Both the position numbers and the translations under genes were made by a program. This document shows positions 24,301-36,300 of a stretch of 64,000 bases of DNA, in pieces; positions within the stretch are counted from its first letter, which is position 1, and each line of letters starts with the position of its first letter. The stretch spans positions 682,001 to 746,000 of the forward strand of contig BDSL01000021.1 of assembly GCA_003116995.1 (NCBI GenBank), given 5' to 3'. The DNA comes from Yamagishiella unicocca (taxonomy: Eukaryota > Chlorophyta > Chlorophyceae > Chlamydomonadales > Volvocaceae). The notes under the pieces were generated by a model that was not told the origin of the DNA, did not search any database, and was given only the letters and a program-made list of their open reading frames with translations.

Positions 24301-27300
24301 CTGGAGTCGCGCGCGGTGGGCAAGCCCGCCCCAGCGGCGCGCCCCACCACCGCCGCCGCCGCCACCACCGCCACTGATGCCACTAATCGAACCGGCCACT
24401 CCACTGGTGTCCCGATCGCTGCGGCGGATGACAGCGGCATCCTGTACACCATTCAGTGGCTCGCAGACGCGCACACGGCGGAGACGACTATGGATGCCAC
24501 AGCTGACGCGGCCACTGCACCTGCCGCCGCCGCCTGGCTGCGCCTCGAGCCCTCCGCGGTGGTGGATGCGGCCAGCAGCTCACTAGCCCTGATGCTGGCG
24601 CACGCGCTGCAGGCCGCGCAGAGCGGCGCTACCGCCCGCCTGGCGGGCCTTACGCTGCGCACACCGGCTGGCGTGGCTGCCGGCGCAAACTACCCCATGG
24701 GTCTTGCGGCCGGCGGCGGCGGCGCAGCCGCCACGGCGGCACGCAGCGCCGGCTGCTACAGCCTGCAGGGCCTCATGCGCAGTGTCGCGCAGGAGGCCGG
24801 CAGTAGCACCCGCGTGGACAGCACGCAGGCGGACCCGTGGGTCGCTGCGGCGCCAGCCGCCCGCGGCGCCGCGTCGTCGCCCGGGTTGCTGCTGAGCGGA
24901 TCAGCGACTGCGGCTTCACCGCTGCGGGCTGATATGTACGACGGGTACGGCACGGGTTCTGCCGGCGCCGTCAGCTATATGCCGCGCCTGCTGCCCTCCA
25001 CCATAACCCCCGCGCCGTCGTCTCCCTTCCAGCTGGTGCCGCAGCCCCGCGGCTCCCTCAACAGCCTGGTGCCCGTGCCGCTGGGCGCCGCAGCAGCCGG
25101 GCCCTGCCCCGAGGGCACGGTGCTGCTGCGGGTGCGGGCCGTGGGTCTCAACTTCCGCGACGTGCTCAATGTGCTGGGCATGTACCCGGGCGACCCAGGA
25201 GCGCCGGGAGGCGACTGCGCGGGCGTGGTGGTGGGAGTGTCTGCTATTGCTGGACATGGGTCGCCGGCATCGCACCGCTTGGGCCAATCAGTGTTTGGTC
25301 TCGCGGTCGGCAGCCTGGGCTCACACGTCTTGGCCAGCGGTCAGACGTTGGTGGCCATGCCGCCACAGCTGACGTTCGAGCAGGCCGCCACCACGCCAAC
25401 CGTCTTTGTTACCGTGGACACGGCGCTGCGTCAGGCTGCGATGCTGGGACGAGGAGAGAGCCTGCTGCTGCCGGCCGCAGCCGGCGGTGTCGGTCTGGCG
25501 GCCACCCAAGTGGCGGCGACGCTGGGCGCCATTGTCGTCTCCACCGCTGGCAGTCCATCCAAGCGCGCGCTGCTGCGCGGTCTGGGTGTGCGGCACGTGT
25601 CCAACAGCCGCGATCTCAGCTTCGTGGATGACGTTGCGGCGGTGACAGCCGGGCGTGGCGTCGACGTGGTGCTAAACAGCCTGACCAGCCCCGGCATGGT
25701 TTCCGGCAGCCTTGCGTCGCTGTCCCGCGGCGGCCGCTGGGTTGAGATCGGCAAGCGCGACATCTGGTCGCCGGCGCGAGTGCAGGCGGAGCGACCCGAC
25801 GCGCGGTACGGACTGCTGGCGGTGGACTTCATGCCAGCGGGCACTCTCAACCGTGGCCTGTCCCGCGTCTCCGCTGGGCTGGCCTCCGGCGAGCTCCACC
25901 CGCTGCCCGGTGCCGTACACGGCCTCGCCTCCGTCGCCGCAGCCCTGCGCCAGATGTCGCAGGCGCGCCATGTGGGCAAGGTGGTGGTGTCGGCGGCGGC
26001 GGTCGCAGCTCCTCGCCATCCCGCCCACCCGCAGCTCGCCGCCGCCGGCCCTCCGGCCCTCATCACCGACGGTTCCCTCAGCAGCGGCCGCATCATCATT
26101 ACGGGAGGCACGGGCACACTGGGTATCTTGCTGGCTGAGTGGTTTGCGCAGCACGGCGCCACCAACATCCACCTCCTCAGCCGCACCGGCGCACTGCCTG
26201 CCGCCGCCGCCGGGCGCCTACTCGCCTCCGAGGCCCACGCTGGTGCCGGTGGCGCCGCCCTCACCGTCACATCCTGCGACACCTCCACTGCCGCCGACGC
26301 CGCTGTACTGGCCACTACCGAGCGTGTCGGCGCCGCCGCTGCCACCTTGCTCCAGCCAGTGTCCCTTCTGGTCCACGCCGGCGGCGTGCTGGCAGACGCC
26401 ACCCTCGCCAACCAGACCCTCCGGTCACTACGCAGGGTCCTCGCTCCCAAGCAGTCCTCCCTGGAGCACCTCGCCTCACTGGCCCGCCTGCACCCAGCGG
26501 CTGGCCAGGTGCTGTTCTCCTCCATCGCCTCGTTGCTGGGCGCGCCCGGCCAGGCCAACTACAGCGCCGCCAATGCGGGCCTGGATGGCTACGCTGCGTC
26601 GTGTGTGGCGCAGGGCGTGGCGGCGGTCAGCGTGCAGTGGGGCGCGTGGGCTGGCGGCGGCATGGCGGCCAACGATGCCCAGACCACGGCGCGAGTGGAG
26701 CGCATGGGCATGTCGCTCATCCAGCCGCAGCAGGGCCTGGCGGCGCTGGAAGGCAAGTACAGGGCGTGATAGGCCGGAGGGGTCCTGGAGGGGCGGAGAG
26801 GAGAGGTCGCGGGAGGGGCTAACGACACCGGTCACTTTCGTCAAAGATACGGACACAGGCAGGCATCCCTAACAACTGAAACTTGCCAAACCTCGCCCCT
26901 GTGTCATGTGTGCTGCAGGCGTTCTGGCCTCGCTGGCGCGTCCGTCACTCTCCGCGGGCGCCATGATTCCCGGGCCCGAAGCCATCGTCGCCGCCAACCC
27001 CTTCCGTTGGCCCACCTTTCTCCGCCGCCTGCCCGGCCTGCCACCGCCGTTCCTGTCCCACTTCAGCCCCTCCACGCCGACTGCTGCTGCCGCCGCAGCC
27101 GCGGGTTCCGCAACCCCTTCAGCACCGGTCCAGGCCGCGCAACGCCGTCGGAGCCGGCGCCAGGCCGCCACCCACGCGCCTGCCTCCGCCACCGCCGCTG
27201 CTTCCGTCACGGCCGTGCTGGAGACGGTATCCGAGGTTGCTCGCGGCGTCATGGGCGTGCCCTCCCTGGACCCCGCTGCCAGCCTCATGGAGGCGGGTCT

Positions 27301-30300
27301 GGACAGCCTGGGCGCCGTGGAGCTCCGGAACCAGCTCTCCCGCACCTTCGGCCTGGAGCTGCCCGCCACGCTCATGTTCGACTACCCCACCGCCGCGGCC
27401 GTGGCCACCTTTGTGGCCGCCGAGATGCAGGCGACCAGGGGCAGCGCTACTGTGGCGGCGGCTGGCGTGGGTGGCAGCGATGACGACGACACGTCTGACA
27501 ATATGGCTGATAGCGTGTGGTCGGATGAGGAGGAGGAGGAGGAGATGGAGGAGGCCGCCGCCGCAACAGCGGCAGCAGCAACTGCGGCCTCCGGTCGTGC
27601 GCTGTCGCTGCACCCCGGCCGGCGCCACACGCGTGGCGCGGCGGCGGGCGCTGGGCGGCGGCGGGAGGACGTGGTGCTGGTGACCGGCATGAGCACGCGC
27701 TACGCGGGCGGCGTGACGGGGCTGCGGCAGCTGTACGAGGCCAGTCGGGACAACCGGGAGCTGCACAGCCCGGCGCCGTACGGCCGATGGGACCCGGATC
27801 TGGCGTACATGGCTCGCACAGGTGGGTGGGTTCAGGTGCTTGGTGCTTGGTGCTTAGGATGGGATGAGATGAGATGAGAATTGAAGGGCAGAGCGCTGCA
27901 ATTGAGCTTCCTTGCCATGTACCTCGCTTGCTTACTGCCATGCCGGGTCGAGTTTTGGCCGTTTGGCCACCAATTGCGTCAACATGTAGAATCGCAGTCG
28001 GGGGGCATTTAATCCGGCGCGTCTTATCCTAAGCTATACGTTCATGGGTACCGTCGCCGACTCGGCCCCGCTGCGCAGACGGCGTTGCGACGCGTCTGGC
28101 CGCCTTCGTGCGCGACGTGCACGACTTCGACTCCGCGGCGTTCGGCCTGAGCGACGGCGAGGCGGCGCTGATGGACCCGCAGCAGCGGCTGCTGCTGGAG
28201 GAGACCCTGGCCGCCTTCCACGACTCCGGCAGGTCCGTGCAGCGCCCTACTTACCTTGCCCTACCTTTACCTTGCCCTACCTTTACCTTGCCCTACCTTG
28301 CCTTTCATGCAGCCGCGACATGTTGTGGCGCGGCCCTTGTTGTTGAACCGCCCGCTGCCCGCACTTGCCTTGCCCCCGCGCCCCCAGACCTGCCTCCTCG
28401 CTGTCCGGCACCCCCACCGGCTGCTTCGTGGGATGCATCTGGCTGGAGTACGGCGACCTGCTGCACGGACCCGGCGGCGCCAAAGCGGGCAGCGCGCAGG
28501 CGGTCACTGGCAACGGGCTGGCCTTCATGGCGGGACGAGTGTCGTACACGTTTGGCTTGACGGGTGCGTCACTTGCTATACCATATGCACACTGCCCCCC
28601 CCCCCCCGCATTTCAGCAATCCTTATAAGTGGCCGGCAACGCGCTCATCATGGATCACCTACATCGCGCGCACCGTAACCCTACCTCGAGTCCACCTAAA
28701 CCACAAAGTAAGGGACTCAAACACCACCCGACCCGGTTGCTTCTTGCTCGTTACAGGTCCCTGCGTCCCGACCAACACCGCCTGCTCCAGCTCCCTGGTG
28801 GCTGCCCACCTGGCAGCCGCCAGCATCCGCGCCGGAGAGTCGCCCGCGGCAGTAGCGGCCGGCGTCAACGCCATGCTGCTTCCTCGCGGCGCCACGGCGG
28901 CAATGACTCGCGTCCAGGCCCTGTCCCCCGACGGCCGCTGCAAGGCCTTCGCGGCGGAGGCCGACGGCTACGGCCGCGGCGAGGGCTTCACCGCCATCGT
29001 CCTTGAAGCTGCCCGGTCGGCGGCGCCCTCAGCCCCGACCCGACCCCACGCAGTGTTCGCCGGCTCCGCGGTCAACCAGGACGGCCGCAGCAGCGGCCTG
29101 ACGGCCCCGCACGGCCCCAGCCAGGCAGCCCTGGTGGCGGCGGCCATGGCCCAGGCGGGCGCACACTCTCTGGCGTTCGTGGCAACCCACGGCACCGGCA
29201 CGCCCCTGGGCGATCCCATTGAGAGCAACGCGCTGCGTAAGGCCCTGCTGCAGGCTCGGGCGGCTTCCGGAGGTGCCTCGGCTGCGGCTGTGGCGACGCT
29301 GGGCGCTGTCAAGGCGCTGACGGGGCACTTGGAGGGTACTGCCGGCCTGGCGGGCCTCCTGCAGGGCGTCATGTTCCTGACGTGCCTGTCGGCGCCGCCG
29401 CTGCGTTACCGGAACCTCAACCCGCACGTGGCTTCCACACTCGGCGACGGCGGCGGCAGCGACGGCAGCGGCGGGCTGACGGCGCGCTTGCCTATTCAGG
29501 CCGCACCCGCCGTGGACGTGACGGCGGCGGGCGCTGATGCAGCGTCATTCGCTGGCACCAGCTCCTTCGGAATGAGCGGCGTCAATGCCCACGCCGTCAT
29601 GCGGATGGTGGTGGCGAGCACCGGCAGCAGCAGTGACGGCAGCAGCGCGGTTCATGCGCCAGGACCCACATGGCGGCGCCAGGACTTCCAGCGGCTGCTG
29701 CCGCTGCCGGTCGGACACCCGCTGGCCCGCACGGCACGGGTGTCACTACCCGCCGGCGGCGCATCCAGCGCAGCCGCCACATCGCCGGTGGTGGAAGTCG
29801 TGTTGGTGCTGCCGTCACCGCAGGTGTCGTACCTGTACGACCACGTCGTGGCGGGCAAGCCCCTCTTCCCTGGAGCCGGGTACCTTGAGATGGCGGTGGC
29901 GTGCGCCGTCGCCGCGGCGCCTGCCGCCACCACGGCCGCGGGGCTTGTGCTCCGCGACGTCCGCTTCGCAGCGCCGTGCTTGCTGCCTGCGCCTGTGCCG
30001 GCACCGGCGAACGGGTCCGGGGCTGGCGCCCCTTCCCTGGAGCTCGCGGCGGTTTTGGACACTGGTTCCGGAGCGATCCGCGTCGTCTCGCGCTCCCGGA
30101 CCTCAGCAGCCCAGCAGACCGTGCACATGACCGCCCAAGTGGCGCTGCTCCACAGCCCGCGTCAAAGTGATTCTGAACAAGCCGACGATGGCGGCAGTGC
30201 GCAGGGCGGCCGTCGGCCTCAGCGGTGGACCGGCACCGCCGCAGCGGCGGTCTCCGCCGACGCCATGCGCGCCCGCTGCCCCGCGCCGATGGCGCCCGCC

Positions 30301-33300
30301 GCCATGTACGGCAGGATGGCCGCCGCCGGCCTGCAGTACGGCGCCGCATTCCGCGCCCTGCAAACCGTCCACACCGACCCACGGGCCGGTTTTGCGGCCG
30401 GTCGCCTGTTGGTGCCGCGGGACCACCAGCGTGACGGCTACTTCCTGCACGTAGCGGCGCTCGATGGGGTCCTGCAGCTGGGGGCGGTGGTGGGCGGCGG
30501 CGCATCCGCCGGTTCAGGCCCCTCTGGTTCCGGAGCTTTCGTGCCGGCCTCGCTGCAGGCCTTCACGGTTGCGCTCGGCGGCAGCAGCGCCCGCGGCGGT
30601 GCAGAGGAGCCGCTCTTCTGCTCCGCGGAAGACGCAGCTCGCGGCGTGAGCAGCGGTGGGACTGCTGCTGCTACGGCTGCCGTTGCTGGCACGCACCGAA
30701 ACCATGTTTTGATGGACGCCAGCGGAGCGGTGTTGTGCACCCTACACGACCTGCAGGCCAAACCCATCAGCGGCGCATCTGGCGCGGCCGGGCATGGCGC
30801 CTCCGTCAGCGCAGCCGCCGGAGGCTCCGTGACAGCCGCCGACGCGGCGCAACGGGACATGATGTACGACATCGTGTGGGTGACTTCGGAGCCTGGCGGC
30901 GCCGGCGCCGCCTACAGCGCCGGCCCTGTCGTCGGCCCGGCACTGGCGCTGTCTTCCCTTGCAGCGGGTGACGTCACCCTAGTGCCGTACACTGCAGCGG
31001 CCATGGCAGCGCTGCAGCAGCTCAGCGCTGCTGGCGTGTCGGGCTCGGAGCTGCAGCTGGCGGCGGCGGCTCCGCCAGCGGCTGACGGCCTACTGGCCGG
31101 CAGCGGCAGCGGCGCCGGCGCCGGCGCTGGCGCCGACGTCACCAGCCTGCCAGCAGCATCCCTCGCCGGCATGGCCCGCACCTACAACGCGGAGCACCCC
31201 ACACGAGGTGTCACTGTGGGGACAGCACCCAGTGCGCTGCGGCCCATCGGGACACCCGGAGCCGCGGCCACATTGCGACTGCAGCTACAGCCTCAGCAAG
31301 GCGCTGCTCCAGACGGCTACGGCCTGTCGCACCGAGCTGGCGTCGCCAACACCGCTCTGCTGCTGCCATCCGCCTCCGGCTCCACCATCCCTCCGTCTCC
31401 CTTCCAGCTGGTGCCGCAGCCCCGCGGCTCCCTCAACAGCCTGGTGCCCGTGCCGCTGGGCGCCGCAGCAGCCGGGCCCTGCCCCGAGGGCACGGTGCTG
31501 CTGCGGGTGCAGGCCGTGGGCCTCAACTTCCGCGACGTGCTCAACGTGCTGGGCATGTACCCGGGCGACCCAGGAGCGCCGGGCAGCGACTGCGCGGGCG
31601 TGGTGGTCCGTGCAACTGCGGATATATTGAATCTGGCTGCCTCCAGGGCCGCAGCAGGGCAGCGAGTGGACGAGATGGCGCTACCCGGGAGGGCTGTGTT
31701 CGGCCTGGCTACCGGCAGCCTGGGCTCACACGTTGTGGCCAGCGCTCAGACGTTGGTGGCCATGCCGCCACAGCTGACGTTCGAGCAGGCCGCCACCACG
31801 CCAACCGTCTTCGTTACCGTGGACACGGCGCTGCGTCAGGCTGCGATGCTGGGACGAGGAGAGAGCCTGCTGCTGCCGGCCGCAGCCGGCGGTGTCGGTC
31901 TGGCGGCCACCCAAGTGGCGGCGACGCTGGGCGCCACCGTCGTCTCCACCGCTGGCAGCCCATCCAAGCGCGCGCTGCTGCGCGGTCTGGGTGTGCGGCA
32001 CGTGTCCAACAGCCGCGATCTCAGCTTCGTGGACGACGTTGCGGCGGTGACAGCCGGGCGTGGCGTCGACGTGGTGCTAAACAGCCTCACCAGCCCCGGC
32101 ATGGTTTCCGGCAGCCTTGCCTCGCTGTCCCGCGGCGGCCGCTGGGTTGAGATCGGCAAGCGCGACATCTGGTCGCCGGCGCGAGTGCAGGCGGAGCGAC
32201 CCGACGCGCGGTATGGACTGCTGGCGGTGGACTTCATGCCAGCGGGCACCCTCAACCGTGGCCTGTCCCGCGTCTCCGCTGGGCTGGCCTCCGGCGAGCT
32301 GCACCCGCTGCCCGGTGCCATACACGGCCTCGCCTCCGTCGCCGCAGCCCTGCGCCAGATGTCGCAGGCGCGCCATGTGGGCAAGGTGGTGGTGTCGGCG
32401 GCGGCGGTCGCTCCGTCCTCTCTCCCCGGCGCATCTTCCAGCGCTGCCTATGGCCTCACCAGCCTGGGCCCGATGGCTGCAGGACCGAGGCGGGCGGGGT
32501 CAGCGCTGGTGCTCGGCGGCACAGGCACTCTTGGGACCCTCGTGGCTGGCTGGTTGGCTGAGGTGGGCTTCCGGCGGGTGATGCTGCTCAGCAGGACAGG
32601 CAAATTGCCTGATGAGGCCACGGTGGCGCTGCTGGGCGGGGCGCGCGCGACGCAGGAGTGCGAGCTGTCGGTCCTGTGCTGCGACGGGGCCGACGCTGAC
32701 GCCGTACACTCGGCCATCATCGCCGCGACCGCCGCCGCGGAGTCCATTGACACGGTCATCCACGCCGGCGGTGTCCTGCGCGACGCCACCTTCGCCGGCC
32801 AGACCCTGGATGGCATTCGTGCCGTACTGGCGGCCAAGTCCTCCGCCGTCGCCGCCGTCTCCTCCGCCGCCGCGCTGCAGCCTTGCGCCGCGCACGTGCT
32901 GTTCTCCTCCGTCGCCTCGCTGCTGGGCTCCCCCGGCCAGGCCAACTACAGCGCCGCCAACGCGGGCCTCGACGCCGCTGCAGCACTGGCGACCTCGCGC
33001 GGCCTGCCATTCAGCAGCGTGCAGTGGGGCGCGTGGGCTGGCGGCGGCATGGCGGCCAACGAGGCGCAAACCGCGGCGCGAGTGGAGCGGACCGGCATGG
33101 GCCTCGTGACGCCTGCCGCCGGTTTGGCGGCGCTGGAGGGTGTGCTGGCGGCGCTGGGCGGCGGAGCACTGGCGGCGCCGTCTCGTGGCGTCGTCGCCGC
33201 GGTGCCATTCCACTGGCCGGCCTTCCTGGCGCGCTTCAAGGGCCGCCAGCCCCCGCCGCTGCTGGCGCACTTCGCGTCCGTCGTCACCGACACCGCCGAC

Positions 33301-36300
33301 GCAACGGCTGCCGCGGTTGCCCCAGGTGGGAGCCGCAGGGCCGCCGGCGGACTGACGAAGGAGGACGTGCAGGCGGCCGTGGAGGAGTGCGTGCGTGGCG
33401 TGGTTGGCTCCTCCGTTGCCCCCGACGCCCCGCTGATGGGTTCGGGGCTGGACAGCCTGGGCGCAGTGGAGCTGCGCAACGCGCTGGAGGGGCGGCTGGG
33501 GCTGCAGCTGCCGGGCACGCTGGTGTTCGACTACCCCACCGTCTCCGCCGTCTCCGACTTCATCGCCGGACAGCTGGGCGCCGCGGCCGCCGACGACGGT
33601 ACCTCCGACGCCGCCGCAGACGCCGTCGCCTCTGGTGCCGTGCTGGCGCCGCAGCCCATTCGCAGGCTGCCCGCCGCTCGCGGCGCGCCCTCCCTTGTGG
33701 GCCTTTTGGGTATGTCGTGCCGCTCGGCGCAAGATGCCATGGCCTCCCTGGAGCCACTCGACGCCATCGCAACGGTCCCGCTGGGCCGCTGGGATCTGGA
33801 TCGCATCTGCCACTCCTCCGGCCACGCGCACGCCCGCTTCGGATCCTGGATCCCCGACCTGGACCTCTTCGACGCGGCCGCCTTCGGCATCAGCGCCCCC
33901 GAGGCGGCGCTGATGGACCCGCAGCAGCGGCTGCTGCTCCACGTGGCGCACGAGGCGCTGACGGCGGCGACGACGATGGCGCTGGCGGCGCGGCCGGGCG
34001 CGGGCCCTGGTGCGGGCGTTGGCGGACCCGTGGGTCTGCTGGGTGCTGCCACTGCGGTTGCTGTCGGCATTGCCAGCGCTGAGTACACCAACTGGGTGTG
34101 CAGGTGGGTGGGCAGCAGTGCAGGTGGCGGGTACGGGCCGGATACGGGAGCGGGTTGTGGAGGTGCACACGTGCTAGGCTGTGTTGTGGCGGAGGGGATG
34201 GTTCACGGCTGCTGCCTGCTGCAGGGGCGACAGGGGTACCTGTGGTGCGCCGCTGGGGGAGCGCAGTCGAGGGCCTCGACATAGATTTGCAGCGAGTACG
34301 GTCCTCGATACCATCATACGCGTAACCTACCTACGGCGTGACCGAGTGCACGTCTCCTGCCTCATCCGCACCCGTGTCTCCACCTGCACCCTGCACACCC
34401 TTGTCCTGCCAACAGGCGCGCTGGCGTCGGCGCATCCGCCTATGGCGCCACCGGCGGCGCCCTCTCCGTCGCCTCGGGCCGCCTGTCGTACATGTACGGC
34501 TTCACCGGCCCCGCCGTCAGCGTCGACACCGCCTGCTCGTCGAGCCTGGTGGGCACTCACTGGGCGCTGCAGGAGGTCATCGCGGGCGGCTCTCGGGCCG
34601 CCGTGGCGGCGGGCGTGGGGGTCCTGCTCAGCCCCGAGCCGACCGCCATGTTCCAGAAGGCGGGCATGCTGGCTCTGGACGGCCGCTGCAAGACGCTGGA
34701 TGCCGCCGCTGACGGCTACGTGCGCGGCGAGGCCGTGGGTGCGCTGGTGCTTGCGGCGCTGGAGTACGACGGCGGAGGCGCCGGGTGCCTGGCGCTAGTG
34801 AGGTCGTCGGCGGTCAACCAGGACGGCCGCAGCAGCAGCCTGACGGCGCCCAACGGACCCGCGCAGCAAGCTGTGATCCGCGAGGCGCTGGCGGCGGCGG
34901 GGCTACTGGTGTGTGCCGGGCTGAATCCGTTGGCAATCAATACAATCAATATATAGCCAGCAGGATGCCACTTCGGTGTGCTTTAATTTTATCCTGTTTG
35001 CCCCGTGGGACCATTGGCTTTCCTATAAATCGCTCCTTTTCTGGTTGGGCTCGGGGATCAACCAACCTATCGACTACCTGACCGTTGACGATGCACGCCT
35101 TCATTACATGTCCAATTCGTCGCCTCACCCTGGGTCCCCCACCCCATCCCACCCCACCCCACCGCAGGCCCAACAATTGACCACAGCCGAGATGCACGGC
35201 ACCGGCACCCCCCTGGGCGACCCCATCGAGGTGGGCGCCGTCGCGGCGGTCCTGCAGCCCGCCGCCTCCCGCCCTCCCTTGACCCTCGCCGCCGCCAAGT
35301 CCAAGATCGGCCACACGGAGGCCGCCAGCGGCATCATGGGCCTCGGCCACGCCCTGCTGGCCATGAGGCAGCACCACGTGCATGCCGTACTGCACCTCCG
35401 TACAGTCAACCCACACCTCACCGCGGCTCTGGCGGGCGGCGGCAGTGGCGCCGAGGGCGCCAGCTGGCTGCTGCCCCGCGGCGGCGGTGGCCAGGCGCTG
35501 CCTCCGTCATGCGAGGCGGCGATTACCGGTGTCAGCGCCTTTGCCTTCCAGGTGAGGGCGCGGAGGAGGGCGGGGATGCGGGCGGTCGCCGGGGACGGGC
35601 TTGACCGGAAGTGACATGAGTCGTCTTGCAGGGTAGTGGCCACCTACCTGCCTGGCTCCACTAAACTCGTCTCTCCCTGCCACGGCTCATGCCTCTCTTC
35701 CTCGTCCTATATGCCGCCTGGTGCGCCGTGTCCCCTCCCCACGTGCCCAGGGTACCAACGCACACGTGCTGCTGCAAATGGCGCCGCAAGCTGGTGGCGA
35801 CGACACCAACGCCCGCTCGCTGCCCAGCACCACCACCGCCTCCGCCACCGCCTTCGCCGCACCGGTGCCCTGGCGCAGCCAGAGCCTGTGGGTGACGCCG
35901 CCGCCCAGCCTGCTGCTCACACGCCTCGCAGCACCCGACACTACCGGCCTCCCAACCGACGGCGGGCGGCCCCTGCTGGCCGTGTTTGAGTGCGACCTGC
36001 GCCAGGCCCGCCTGGCCTTCCTCCGCAGTGGCTTCATGGCATCAGGCGGCAGCGGCAGCGGCAGCGGCATCCTACCCACCGGATTCCTGCTAGAGCTATG
36101 CGCGGCGGCAGTAGCGATGCTACAGCCCCACGCGGTTGCCTCTGGCCCGGCTGCAGCTGCCGCTGCCGCCAGCGGCGGGGCGGTCGTGGAGGCGGGTCTG
36201 CAGGGCGTGACATTCCACGCCCCGGCGGAGACCAGCGAGCTGCTGGCCGCGCCCCAGGAGCAGAGGGCGACCCACGGGTCGTCGTCGTCCCTCGTGTGCG

